In this document: positions 9,576-18,798 of the stretch, in pieces | How the letters are laid out: every line of letters starts with the position of its first letter | How positions within the stretch are numbered: position 1 is the first letter of the stretch | Assembly: GCA_963846925.1 (NCBI GenBank) | Contig: CAWJXW010000002.1 | Span: forward strand, 124,001 to 188,000 | Reading direction: 5' to 3' | Source: JAQBQB01 sp963846925 | Lineage (GTDB): Bacteria > Gemmatimonadota > Gemmatimonadetes > Gemmatimonadales > Gemmatimonadaceae | Length of the DNA: 64,000 bases | Notes under the pieces: generated by a model | What the model saw: the letters and a program-made list of their open reading frames with translations, nothing else | What the model was told of the DNA's origin: nothing | Database searches by the model: none | Translations under genes and position numbers: made by a program

Positions 9576-10492
9576 TGCCGCGAACCCGCGCCGCGGAGCC
9601 CCGCCTCTTCAGGCCACCGCCCGTCGCGCATCGCGGTTGCCCCGGCCCCAATAGTCTCGGCGATGGATCCGAATCGGAATGTCGAGAGGAGTCGCCGCAG
9701 CCGGCGAGTCGTTCGACCGAGACCGCCGTAATGCCGCACGCGCGTCATAAAGCGGGACGGCGAAGCGCGGCTGCTCGGGATCGACTTCCCATGGGTGGAT
9801 GTAGAACGTTCCCGGCGTTCCACGTCGCTCGGCCCCTCGAAGAGCAGACCTGACGAGCGAGTACGGCAGGATTCGGAAGTACGCGCCACCACCGGCCGGC
9901 AGCACGCGACCACCCCATTCCACCGTGGCTGGCGGGATCTCTTTCAGGTTTCCGCTCGGGCGACGCAGCACGTGCGGATCGCGCTCGCCCTCCTCGAATC
10001 CGTAGCCTCGCCGCTTCACGGGAAATAGGCTCGAGTCGTAGCGATACCCTTCCTCGGCGAGGATGTCGAGCGCCCACTCGCTGAGCTCGCGTGATCGAAA
10101 AGCTCGGCGCCCGGTAGCCGACGACGGGCTGTCGCGTGATGTCCTCGAGCACCTGCTTCGACGTGCGGACCGATTCCCGGAACTGCTCGGGCGTCAACTC
10201 CGTGACGCGACGGTGATCGGTGCCGTGCGACGCGATCTCGTGGCCGTGCTTCGCGATCTCGCGGATCAGCGCGCGCTGCCGGTCGGCCACCCACGACAGC
10301 ACGAAGAACGTCGCGCGCGCGTCGTGCTCGGCGAGCGAGATCAAGGATGCACCGAACGCCCAGCTCCACGCGGCTGGGCAGTTCCTCCCACCGGGCGCGC
10401 GCAACGTACGGCTCGAACGCCGAGACCTGGAAGTACTCCTCGACGTCGACCGTGAAATGGTGCCGGATCGGCTGACTGGCCTGAGCGGTCAA
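9572..10492 (-). CDS. polysaccharide deacetylase, DUF3473/XrtA-locus subfamily, frameshifted
   Basis: A NodB-type deacetylase that would remove N-acetyl groups from the exopolysaccharide. The start is typical of the XrtA/PEP-CTERM-locus subfamily: HHFTVDVEEYFQVSAFEPYV, with the catalytic and metal Asp in TVDVEE. A second frame carries HDARATFFVLSWVADRQ, the metal-binding histidines in IASHGTDHRRV, and VVGYRAPSFSIT. A third has PSGNLKEIPPATVEWGGRVL, GGGAYFRILPY and TFYIHPWEVDPEQPR. The end VRHYGGLGRTTRRLRRLL is the DUF3473 tail. Shifts fall near 10345, 10085 and 9745. The rebuilt length of about 305 residues and motif order are normal. It heads the minus-strand run with FemAB and GT2. Confidence 0.85.
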
Positions 10493-10576
10493 TGGCGGAT
10501 GGGTGGTTTGCGAGCGGCCAGGAGCCGGCCGCCCCCAGATGACAGTTCGGTTTCGGCTACCGTCACACGCGCCGCC

Positions 10577-11764
10577 TCAATCGGCGGCGCTCAGCACAGG
10601 AGGTGCCACTAGCGAGCGCGACAGACTGAGGGTTGCGAGAACGAGGAGTCCCGCAAGCATGAATGGTACCCCCGTTCCGAATCGATCCACGATCAGGCCG
10701 GCGCATAGCGGGAATACGACGCGGGCGATTCCTCCGTAGGTCTGCTGCACGCCCATCTGCAGGCCGCGCTCGCGCGCCGGAACGGCCACCGACAGAAGGG
10801 CCGTCACGCAGGGGAAAAGGAACGCGGTGCCCAGCGGCATGAGGGTGAACGACCCGAATAACGTGCCCCACGACTCGCTGACCGCCATCAGGCACAGCCC
10901 GGCGGCGAGGAACATGATCCCCATGCGCGCCACGCGCGGCTCGCCCAGGCGCCGCACCACGGGCCCCAGCAACATCGCCCGGATGATCACGCCCATGAGC
11001 CCGAAGTACATGAAGAAGTAGCCGACGTTCTTCTCGGTGACGTGAAAGCGGTTCGCGAGCACGAGCGGCATGAATTGACTCGTGCCATAGAAGCCGCCCA
11101 TCGCCACGGCGTAGATGAGGATCAGCCGGGCAGCCGGTTCGGATGGGTGGTCGATCACGTGGATCAGGGCGCCGCGGGTGGCATGCGAGCGCGGACGCGC
11201 GCCTCGCTCGACGGTCATCCGCTCGCTCGACTCGCGCAGGTAGCGTGAGGCGAACGCGCTGATGGCGAGGCAGAGCAGCGCCGCGCCGAGGCCCGGGGCT
11301 CGGCGTCCCCACAACAGCGTGAGAAACGATCCGAACGCCGGACCGACGACGACACCCAGACTAGTCGCCGCGCTCAGCCAACCGAGACTCTTGGCACGGT
11401 CGCTCTCGCGCATCGAGTCGGCGACGTACGCCTGGAGCACTCCGACGGTGCCGCCGCCGACACCCTGCACGAAGCGTGAAATCAGAAGGAGCGGCAGCGT
11501 ATCCGTGAACGCGAACACGACATACGCCGCGCTCGAGATGAGCAATCCAACCAGAATGGCGGGGCGTCGGCCGTAGTGGTCGGAGAAGCGACCCCAACCC
11601 GGCGCGCTGACGAGCTGGGCGACGGCGAAGGACGCGAGGATCACGCCGAGCATCGCCCCGTTCGCGCCCATTCGTGTGGCGTAGAACGGTATCAGGGGGA
11701 GGATCATCGTCGACCCAACCATGTCGACGAAGGCCGTGAACATCAGGACGACCAGCTTCCCCAT
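10577..11764 (-). CDS. MFS transporter, TetA/MdtG-like
   Basis: A 12-helix major facilitator, probably a proton-coupled drug or metabolite exporter. The start at ATG 11764 is chosen because AAGGAAAA lies directly upstream; an in-frame ATG 45 bp earlier is less likely. After TAFVDMVGSTMILPLIPFYA come the loop 2-3 motif A (GRFSDHYGRRPAIL) and the helix 5 motif C region (LGVVVGPAFGSFLTLLWG), which mark drug-H+ antiporters. The second half shows FGLMGVIIRAMLLGPVVRRLGE. It lies 85 bp upstream of the deacetylase on the same strand, so it may be cotranscribed. Substrate unknown. Confidence 0.88.
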   Translation of the reverse strand: MGKLVVLMFTAFVDMVGSTMILPLIPFYATRMGANGAMLGVILASFAVAQLVSAPGWGRFSDHYGRRPAILVGLLISSAAYVVFAFTDTLPLLLISRFVQGVGGGTVGVLQAYVADSMRESDRAKSLGWLSAATSLGVVVGPAFGSFLTLLWGRRAPGLGAALLCLAISAFASRYLRESSERMTVERGARPRSHATRGALIHVIDHPSEPAARLILIYAVAMGGFYGTSQFMPLVLANRFHVTEKNVGYFFMYFGLMGVIIRAMLLGPVVRRLGEPRVARMGIMFLAAGLCLMAVSESWGTLFGSFTLMPLGTAFLFPCVTALLSVAVPARERGLQMGVQQTYGGIARVVFPLCAGLIVDRFGTGVPFMLAGLLVLATLSLSRSLVAPPVLSAAD

Positions 11765-11976
11765 TTTTCCTTGGCCCCTGGCGGGTTTGGTGGGCGATGC
11801 AGCCCGCAAGCTATCCGAGGGTCTGTGACGGCGCGACTTGCCGCCGGCTCCGGTCGGTACCGATCTGGTTCAAGATGTTACAGGACTCTCCGTTTGACAA
11901 CCGTGCGCCGAGCGAGCCAGTCTCATCTCCTCAGTCGCCGCTTTGCTCGAGCAACAACCGGACGCGGAGGTCCGCA

Positions 11977-12539
11977 ATGAAATTCGGTCATCTCGCAGGC
12001 GCATCCCTTCTGCTCTTCGCCGCGACCGCTTGCTCCGATCGCGCGATCACGCTACCGAGCCGGCGCTGTCCGCGACCGATCGGTGGCGAGCTTCGACAAG
12101 GGCGGCACCACGGATCGAACGGTGAACATGATGGACGCGTGCGATGGCCCGAGCTTCGCCGCCGCAGCGCGATCTTTTGCAGCGCGAAACGGCGGCGTCG
12201 CGTTCAATCAACTCATCGCCCAGCTCATGGACCACGGTTCCGCTGGGGCGTGGCACAACGCGCCGTCGCAGATGGACGCGAAGGTAGGTCTCACGCTCTC
12301 CGCGGTGAACAAGGGAGGCGAATTCCACACGTTCACCAAGGTCGCGAAGTTTGGCGGCGGCTTCGTCCCCGAGATCAACGACCTGTTGCATCTGACGCCC
12401 GTGCCGGAGTGCCTGGCGGAGACACAACTTCGTGCCGCCTGGCGGTGCGGATTCGGACGACGTCGTTCAGTCCGGAACTACGCTGTACCAGTGCTGCGTT
12501 CACCCTTGGATGCAGACCGTCGTTCACGGGAAAGGCTGA
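11977..12539 (+). CDS. cupredoxin-like lipoprotein, two frameshifts
   Basis: The start ATG 11977 has a good ribosome site (GCGGAGG, 6 nt spacing) and gives MKFGHLAGASLLLFAATAC, a lipoprotein signal with a cysteine at residue 19. After a shift near 12065 the main frame reads TVNMMDACDGPSFAAAARSF, LIAQLMDHGSAGAWHNAPSQ and KGGEFHTFTKVAKFGGGFVP. After a second shift near 12420 it reads NFVPPGGADSDDVVQSGTTL, then YQCCVHPWMQTVV and a TGA at 12537. The GEFHTFT histidine and the C-x-H-P-W-M cluster are laid out like the type 1 copper ligands of plastocyanin-like proteins, so a periplasmic electron-transfer or copper-binding role is likely. The copper assignment is inferred from spacing. Confidence 0.75.
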
Positions 12540-12569
12540 TCGGAAAATCGACGACCGAGGCGCCGCGCT

Positions 12570-14353
12570 TCACCGTTCGTCGGCGGGCGCCTCGGGTCCC
12601 AGCTCTCCGGTTTCCATCGAACGCTCGGCCACCGACTTGAGCCGAGCGTCTTGATTTCGACTCAGCCCGCGGATCGACCGGCGCGCGCGGCGATACGCCA
12701 TCGGCACGAAGATCCGCGCACAGTCGATGTGAGCGTCAGCGGCAGAGCCGCTGCCGCCGCCGGCTCGCTCGATCTCCCAAGTCGTTCGCGACAGCACGGC
12801 CGTCGCGAGGAAGATGTCGATCGCCGCGTTCGCCATGCGCTCCTGAAGGAACTGCATGTCGAGGATCCCCTTTCCGTGCTTCATGACCGCCGCCTCGACG
12901 CCGAGCGCGAGGTCGTGCACCAGCGTCGAGACGAGCTCCGCCTCGTGCTCGAGCGACGCGTGCACGCGCGAGAAGTGCGGCTTCGTGATCGTTCGCTTCG
13001 CGCGGCCCGCGATGTATTCGCCGATCGCGCCGAGCGAGTGGATCGGATCCTTGAACGCCTTGCCGAGCGATTTCAAGCGCTCGCCGGGCTCCTGCATCCC
13101 CATGAGCGCGATGAGCGCGCGCAGGATCTCGTTCGTTCCCTCGAAGATGAGATTGATGCGGGCGTCGCGCACGGCCTGCTCGTACGGATACTCCTTCGAG
13201 TAGCCGATGCCGCCGGCGATCTGCAGCGCGTCGTTCGCCGCGCGAAACGCGAGCTCCGACCCGAACACCTTGCACGCCGCCGTCTCGAGCGAGAAGTCGA
13301 TGCCGCCGCGATCGACCATGCCCGACGCGACCATCGCCGCCGAGTCGAGCGCGTAGCAGTCCACCGCGGCCATCGCGATCTTGCGCTGCACCATCTCGAA
13401 CGATCCGATGGGCTTGCCGAACTGCTCGCGTTCCTTCGCGTACGCCAGCGCGAGACGCATGACGTGCCGCGTGCCGCGCGCCGACGCCGACGCGAGCCCG
13501 AGGCGACCGGAGTTCAGGACCTCGAGCGCGATGTGGAAGCCCTGTCCGACGTCGCCGAGTCGATCGGTCGACCGGCACCTTGACCTTGTCGAAGAAGATG
13601 GCGCGCGTGTCGGAGGCCTTGATGCCCATCTTCTCTTCGCGCTTTCCGAGCGAGACGCCCGGCGCGTGCGCGTCGACGATGAACGCGGTGACGCGCTCCT
13701 TTCGCTTCGCCGTCGACGTCGATCGCGACCTTGGCGAACACGGTGAGGAGATCCGCGTAGCCGGCGTTCGAGATCCAGATCTTCGTGCCGCTCAGCAGGT
13801 AGTGCGTGCCGTCGTCGCTCAGGACGGCGGTCGTCTTCATCGCCTGCGCGTCGCTACCCGAGCCGGGCTCGGTGAGGCAGAACGCGGCGACCAACTCGCC
13901 GCTCGCGCAGCGCGGCAGGTAGCGCTGCTTCTGCTCCTCGGTGCCGAACAGGACGATGCCCTTGCAGCCGATCGACTGGTGCGCGCCGAAGTACACGCAG
14001 AGCGCCGGGTCCGTCCCGCCGATCTCGGCGAACACGCGGTTGTAGACGCGCGCCGACGCGCCGAAGCCGCCGTACGCCTCGGGAATGCTGAGCCCCATGA
14101 GTCCGAGCTCGTGCAAGCCCTGCCGAACGCCGTCCGGAAACTGCCCCTCGTGGTCGAAGCGCGACGAATCGACGTGCTCCGCGGCGTAGGCGCGGAACGA
14201 GTCGAGGATCATGCTCAGCGACTCGTGCTCTTCGGCGGTCAGCTCGGGAAACGGGAAGACCAGGTCCTCGCGGATCTCGCCGAGAAAGACGCCCTTGGTG
14301 AAGGACGGGTTGAGGTCGGGGGAGGCGAGATGCGGAGAGGAGGTCGAGGGCAT
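12570..14353 (-). CDS. acyl-CoA dehydrogenase with C-terminal extension (VLCAD/ACAD9-like), two frameshifts
   Basis: A flavoprotein that oxidises acyl-CoA to trans-2-enoyl-CoA in fatty acid degradation. The N-terminal frame shows LGLMGLSIPEAYGGFGASAR, the FAD segment FCLTEPGSGSDAQAMKTTA, and GTKIWISNAGYADLLTVFAK. A short middle frame from about 13700 has KREEKMGIKASDTR. The C-terminal frame from about 13565 has YAKEREQFGKPIGSFEMVQ, GGIGYSKEYPYEQAVRDARI and LIFEGTNEILRALIALMGM. About 130 residues follow the catalytic fold, as in the dimeric very-long-chain class. The rebuilt protein is about 593 residues. It stands alone on the minus strand, divergent from the BtuF-like gene across the palindrome at 14.4 kb. 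Confidence 0.9.
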
Positions 14354-14415
14354 TGATTCTCGGGGCTGAGTGCGAAGTGCTTCACGATCCAGGTGGAGCG
14401 GTTACCAGTTGCGAG

Positions 14416-14665
14416 ACCAGCGTCGAGCGTCGAGCATCGAGAAACCAGGAGTCGGAACCGCTTTGGACTCCAATTGGCAAGAATGGCTGCGGTGTACACC
14501 CAGGGCTGAGGACCGCCTGAGAACTGAGTGCTCTGATGCCTGATGTCTGAAACCTCAACGCCTCAGCGGTCTGACGCCTGGGTGGGCAGCGTGGGAGGTC
14601 AAGGCGCACGGAGTGCAAAGCGGTTCCAAATCCTGGCCCCTCGATGCTCGAGGCTCGATGCTGGT
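14416..14665 (+). repeat. large imperfect palindrome (250 bp) built of short words
   Basis: The left arm 14416-14471 and right arm 14610-14665 are reverse complements over 56 bp, with about nine mismatches by eye. The outer part repeats the word GAGCGTCGAGCATCGAG on one side and CTCGATGCTCGAGG on the other. The 138 bp between the arms is itself partly self-complementary (CACCCAGG with ACGCCTGGGTG, and GGACCGCCTGAG with CTCAGCGGTC) and contains words such as CTGATGCCTGATGTCTGA. The element fills most of the 425 bp gap between the divergent acyl-CoA dehydrogenase and BtuF-like genes, where no coding sequence is seen. It resembles the other palindromes of this window in plan but not in sequence. 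Confidence 0.8.
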
Positions 14666-14778
14666 CTGGCTCCTGTCGAGCAGCCGCGCAAATCGCCGCG
14701 CCTGCGACGAATCGAAATCTGACACCTCAGTCTGCAGTCCGCAGAGCCGCCAAACGCGAGCGCTAGATTTTCGAAAGT

Positions 14779-15615
14779 ATGCGCATCGTCTCTTTTCTCG
14801 CAGCGGGCACCGAGATCGTGAACGCCATCGGCGCCGGCGATCAGTTGCTCGGCCGGTCGCACGAGTGCGACTACCCGCCCGGTGTCGAACGGCTGCCGAT
14901 CGTGAGCCGGCCGGCGCTGGAGCTCGCGGGGTTGAGCCAGGCGGAGATCGATTCCGCCATCGCGGGCCACATGCAAACCGGCGAGAGCCTCTACGTCGTC
15001 GACGAGGAGCTGCTGCGGAAGCTCGCGCCCGACGTGATCCTGACGCAGGAGCTGTGTCACGTGTGCGCGCCGTCCGGAAACGAGTTGACGCGCGCGCTCG
15101 CGACGCTGCCCAAGAAGCCCGAGCTGGTGTTCCTCACACCGAGAACGCTCGCCGAGATCGATGAGAACATTCTCACCGTGGGGCGGGTCGTCGGTCGTCA
15201 GAAGGCGGCGCAGGCGGTCGTCGACCGGAATCACGCCAAGCTCGAACGGGTTCGCGCCTCGACCCGTGGGCGGCCGCGGCGGCGGGTGACGTTCCTGGAA
15301 TGGGCGGATCCGCCCTTTTGCGCCGGGCACTGGGTGCCGGAGATGCTCGAGATCGCCGGTGGACACGATCCGCTCGGTCGCCCCGGCGCCGACTCGGTGC
15401 GGCTGACATGGGACGACATTCGCGCGACGCGCCCGGAGATCGTGATCGTCGCGCCGTGTGGATTTGGCCTGCGCGACGCGCAGCGCATGGCGTGCGATCT
15501 CCCTGAGCTCCCGGGCGCGCGTATCGAGCCGGTGGACGCGAATGCATTCTTCGCGCGCCCGGGCCCACGATACGCGGAAGGCGTCGAGGTACTCGCCGGG
15601 CTCTTTGCCCGCTGA
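14779..15615 (+). CDS. BtuF/FepB-type (Peripla_BP_2) binding protein, cobalamin-binding-like
   Basis: A 278-residue class III binding-protein fold related to the vitamin B12 binding protein BtuF. It starts MRIVSFLAAGTEIVNAIGAG, with CDYPPGVERLPIVSRPAL, VDEELLRKLAPDVILTQELC and the second-lobe WADPPFCAGHWVPEMLEIAG. The C-terminal half carries IRATRPEIVIVAPCGFGL. There is no signal peptide; the protein begins directly at the fold, as in cytoplasmic-looking members of this family, so it may bind cobalamin or a chelate inside the cell or be exported by another route. No permease or ATPase lies beside it. The next gene starts 13 bp on, so both may share a transcript. Confidence 0.82.
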   Translation: MRIVSFLAAGTEIVNAIGAGDQLLGRSHECDYPPGVERLPIVSRPALELAGLSQAEIDSAIAGHMQTGESLYVVDEELLRKLAPDVILTQELCHVCAPSGNELTRALATLPKKPELVFLTPRTLAEIDENILTVGRVVGRQKAAQAVVDRNHAKLERVRASTRGRPRRRVTFLEWADPPFCAGHWVPEMLEIAGGHDPLGRPGADSVRLTWDDIRATRPEIVIVAPCGFGLRDAQRMACDLPELPGARIEPVDANAFFARPGPRYAEGVEVLAGLFAR

Positions 15616-15628
15616 TAGCGTTCGGCGC

Positions 15629-17101
15629 ATGAATGCCAATGCGCCCTCGAACCTCGAGCTCGACGCCGAAACCATGCGACGGCTGGGCCATCGCGTCGCC
15701 GACGCCGTCGTCGAGCATCTCACGACCCTTCGTCAGCAACCCGCGCAGCAATCGCTGAGCCGGGCCGACGCGCGCCGCACGATCGCGACGCCGCCGCCGG
15801 AAGAGGGCAAGTCGTTCGACGAAATCATGGAGTTTCTCGACACGCGCGTCTTCCCGAACCACGCGCGCGAGCCGCATCCGCACTTCATGGGTTACATCCC
15901 CAGCTCGCCCACCTTCCCCGCCGTTCTGGGCGACTGGCTCGCGAGCGGCTACAACTTTTTCGCCGGCGTGTGGTCCGTCGCGTCCGGACCGAACGAGATC
16001 GAGCTGCTGGTTCTCGACTGGTTTCGGCAATGGCTCGGCATGCCTGAGGGAACGAGCGGGTTGATCACCTCGGGGGGTCGACGGCGACGCTCACCGCGCT
16101 CGTCGCTGCGCGACACGCCGCCGATCCGACAGCGATTTCAGCTCCCGCGGATGACGATCTACACGTCCGACCAGGCCCACTCGTCGGTCGAGCGAGCGGC
16201 GTGGATCGTCGGCGTTCCGCGAGCGAACGTCCGCTCGATCGCCACCGACGACGATTTTCGCATGCGCGTGGGCGTGTTGCGCGACGCGATCACGGCGGAT
16301 CGTGCCGCCGGCATGACGCCGTTCGCGATCGTCGCCAGCGCCGGCACGACGAACACTGGTGCGGTGGATCCGCTCTCCGAGATCGCCGATGTTTGCGCGC
16401 GCGAGTCGCTGTGGCTGCACGTCGACGCGGCGTACGCCGGGTTCGCGGCGCTTACCGAATCCGGAGCGATGGCGCTCCGCGGGATAGAGCGCGCCGACTC
16501 CGTGACGCTGGACCCGCATAAGTGGCTCTTCGTTCCGTTCGAGTGCGGCTGTCTGCTCGCGCGCGACCCGCGTCGGCTCGAGGAGGCGTTCAGCGTCCAC
16601 CCCGAATACCTCACCGACGTGAGGGCACGCGAGCACGAGGTGAACTTCGCCGATCTCGGGCCGCAGCTCACCCGTGCGGCGCACGCCCTCAAGATCTGGA
16701 CATCCGTCTCCTATTTCGGCGTGGCCGAGGTGCGGGAGGCGATCGCGCGCGGCATTCGACGCGCGGAGTACGCGGCGCGGCGACTGTCCACGATGGCAGA
16801 CTTCGAGATTCTCTCGCCGCCGCAGTTCGGCGTCATCTGTTTTCGCGCTCGCCCCGCCGGCGCGACCGAACAAGAGCTCGACGCGCTGAACGAGCGGATC
16901 AACGCCCGCGTGAACGGCACCGGCCGCTTTCTCACGTCCTCGACGCGGCTGCGGGGCCGCTTCTCGCTCAGGCTCTGCACGCAGGTACACCGAATGACCG
17001 AGGCCGACGTCGACGAGGTGCTCGACGCGATGGCCGAGGCCCTGGACAGCGAGCGGGCCGCTGTGACCGCGTCACGCATGGTGGGGGTTCAGGATCATTG
17101 A
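15629..17101 (+). CDS. PLP-dependent group II amino acid decarboxylase, two compensating frameshifts
   Basis: A 490-residue member of the aromatic-L-amino-acid/tyrosine/glutamate decarboxylase family. It shows HPHFMGYIPSSPTFPAVLGD, the GPNEIELLVLDW segment, TSDQAHSSVERAAWIVG, LWLHVDAAYAGFAAL, and the PLP lysine in TLDPHKWLFVPFECGC. Between about 16075 and 16140 the frame is locally wrong (GGRRRRSPRSSL). Adding one G to the run of six at 16075-16080 restores GGSTATLTALVAARHAAD, so a lost homopolymer base and a compensating gain explain it. Start ATG 15629 is 13 bp after the BtuF-like stop. Substrate is probably an aromatic amino acid, but this is not decidable here. Confidence 0.9.
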   Translation: MNANAPSNLELDAETMRRLGHRVADAVVEHLTTLRQQPAQQSLSRADARRTIATPPPEEGKSFDEIMEFLDTRVFPNHAREPHPHFMGYIPSSPTFPAVLGDWLASGYNFFAGVWSVASGPNEIELLVLDWFRQWLGMPEGTSGLITSGGRRRRSPRSSLRDTPPIRQRFQLPRMTIYTSDQAHSSVERAAWIVGVPRANVRSIATDDDFRMRVGVLRDAITADRAAGMTPFAIVASAGTTNTGAVDPLSEIADVCARESLWLHVDAAYAGFAALTESGAMALRGIERADSVTLDPHKWLFVPFECGCLLARDPRRLEEAFSVHPEYLTDVRAREHEVNFADLGPQLTRAAHALKIWTSVSYFGVAEVREAIARGIRRAEYAARRLSTMADFEILSPPQFGVICFRARPAGATEQELDALNERINARVNGTGRFLTSSTRLRGRFSLRLCTQVHRMTEADVDEVLDAMAEALDSERAAVTASRMVGVQDH

Positions 17102-17173
17102 CCGCTCGTTTCCGGCCATTGCGCCGGAAGTGCGCGACCAGGGATACTTCGGTTCTCGCGTGTCACCCCTGCT

Positions 17174-17851
17174 ATGCGTCGACTCCTCCAAATCGCTCTT
17201 CCACTCCTCGCGGTCGCGGCGTGCTCATCGGACAATGGAAGCTCCGGTGGCACGGGCCCGGGCAACCCGCCCGCCACGGCCTATAGCGTTTCCGCCGACT
17301 CGAGCTTTCTCGACCGAACGGCTCCGATCGGCACCTCGCTCGACACCAAGGTGCACGTCGAGCTGGGGGGGCAGCCGCAAGCGAACGTGACGGTGAGCTG
17401 GTTCACCTCGGTCGGCAGCGGCGCGACGAGCGCCAAGACGTCGACGACCGACGCCAGTGGAAACGCGTCGATCACGTGGACGCTGAGCGACACGGCGCGC
17501 GTCAATACGCTGACCGCAACAGCGGGCACCGGCTCGGTCAATATCACTGCCACGAGCACGCCAGGTCCGCCGAGCGCCATTGCGCCGGCTACCGCCGATT
17601 CGACGCTGCTCGTCGCCGGCGCGAGCACCCTGCTCAGCGTGCGCGTCGTCGACGCGTTCGGAAACCGGGTGTCCGGCGTTCAGGTTTCCTGGTCGTCCAC
17701 TGGGGGCTCGCTCAGCACACAGAGCTCCACCACCGGTTCGGCGGGCAACGCGGACGTCGTCTTCATGACGGCGACAGCGCCCGCGACTTATTCGGTGATG
17801 GCCACGTCGCCCGGACTCAGCGCGATTTCGTTCAAAGTCGTCGGATTCTAG
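17174..17851 (+). CDS. lipoprotein with two Ig-like (Big_1-type) domains
   Basis: A 225-residue surface or periplasmic lipoprotein. The signal LLQIALPLLAVAACSS has a lipobox with the modified Cys at about residue 17, followed by a Gly/Ser/Pro linker. Two bacterial Ig-like repeats follow, at about 35-125 and 130-225, each with the invasin-type pattern of alternating beta strands: TTDASGNASITWTLSDTA in the first, and LLSVRVVDAFGNRVSGVQVS with TTGSAGNADVVF in the second. No enzymatic motif is seen. Such proteins act as adhesins or spacers. The gene is 72 bp after the decarboxylase on the same strand and convergent with the next glycosyltransferase. Confidence 0.85.
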   Translation: MRRLLQIALPLLAVAACSSDNGSSGGTGPGNPPATAYSVSADSSFLDRTAPIGTSLDTKVHVELGGQPQANVTVSWFTSVGSGATSAKTSTTDASGNASITWTLSDTARVNTLTATAGTGSVNITATSTPGPPSAIAPATADSTLLVAGASTLLSVRVVDAFGNRVSGVQVSWSSTGGSLSTQSSTTGSAGNADVVFMTATAPATYSVMATSPGLSAISFKVVGF

Positions 17852-17867
17852 ATCCGACGGTCGCCGC

Positions 17868-18620
17868 TCAGGCCTCAGGCGTGAGAAGACAGGCGTATTT
17901 GCAGAAGACGGAGAAGGCGCTGACCGCGGACACGATGAAACCCGCGCGTCCGTCGCGCCATCCGCTGTACACGAAGTAGTCCCGAAAGAAGCGCCACGCA
18001 GGTCGCGCGACAACGTCGCTCACTCGGGCGCGTCGTCCCCGCGATCGCATGTCTTCCGCGGCCCACTTCGCGTACTTCGCGATCTTCACCACCTGGTGCG
18101 CCAGGTCGCGGTAGGGGTAGTGGATCAGATCTCCCTCGAGCTCACCGACGTCGGACGACTCGATGTTCTCGTGGACGCGCGACGCGTTGAATCGCTGGTC
18201 GCTCGAGAAGACTCGAATCTTCCAGTCGCGCCCCCACGGACCGTGGCGAAGCTCGCGTCCCAGATGCCAGTTGCGCGACCGCACTCGGTACGCCGAAAAC
18301 CGCGGCGAACCGGTGAGGCACAGGTCCGCGATCGAATCGCGCAGTTCAGGGGTGACCATCTCGTCGGCGTCGAGCGCGAGGATCCACGGATTGCGCGCCG
18401 TCTCGATCGCCGCGTTTCGTTGCGCGCCGATCGTTATGCCGGGAACGGTCAACACGCGGGCGCCCGAGCGTCGCGCGATGTCGGTCGTACCGTCGGTCGA
18501 GCCGGCGTCCGCGATGATGACTTCGTCAGCCCACTGCACGGTCTCGATGGCCGAGCGAATCCGCGGCGCTTCGTTGAGCGTCGGAATGACCACCGAAATT
18601 GGAATGCGGGGCTGGATCAT
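17868..18620 (-). CDS. GT2 family glycosyltransferase, WaaE/KdtX-like
   Basis: A 250-residue glycosyltransferase starting at ATG 18620 (IPISVVIPTLNEAPRIRSAI). Motifs are VIIADAGSTDGTTDIARRSG, IGAQRNAAIETARNPWILAL, the metal-binding LALDADE, and the later HENIESSDVGELEGDLIHYP segment typical of the WaaE group that adds a sugar to the lipopolysaccharide core. A C-terminal helical region (AWRFFRDYFVYSGWRDGRAG) is also characteristic. An upstream ATG at 18698 is in frame but precedes a poorly conserved basic stretch. The following 178 bp to the next gene contain no coding sequence that I recognise. Confidence 0.88.
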   Translation of the reverse strand: MIQPRIPISVVIPTLNEAPRIRSAIETVQWADEVIIADAGSTDGTTDIARRSGARVLTVPGITIGAQRNAAIETARNPWILALDADEMVTPELRDSIADLCLTGSPRFSAYRVRSRNWHLGRELRHGPWGRDWKIRVFSSDQRFNASRVHENIESSDVGELEGDLIHYPYRDLAHQVVKIAKYAKWAAEDMRSRGRRARVSDVVARPAWRFFRDYFVYSGWRDGRAGFIVSAVSAFSVFCKYACLLTPEA

Positions 18621-18798
18621 GCGCGGCCACGGGCCTGCGGGTATACCCATGAATCGGGAACGCCTGGCTCGGCGTTCCCGACCGTCGCGCTGTTCCATCG
18701 ATTCCCGGCAACCGCTCGCAGGGATCCGCGGAGCAGGCGGCGCTTCTTCGCGCCCTTAGGCTACGCGCGGACCCGGGCTGTACGTTGACGCCGCGGCC

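Noticed and set aside
11894..11922. TTGACA upstream of the cupredoxin-like gene as a sigma-70 promoter
   Set aside because: No acceptable -10 box occurs at 16-18 bp spacing.
12651..13583. Plus-strand open frame of 310 residues opposite the acyl-CoA dehydrogenase
   Set aside because: The opposite strand carries clear acyl-CoA dehydrogenase motifs; this frame has none.
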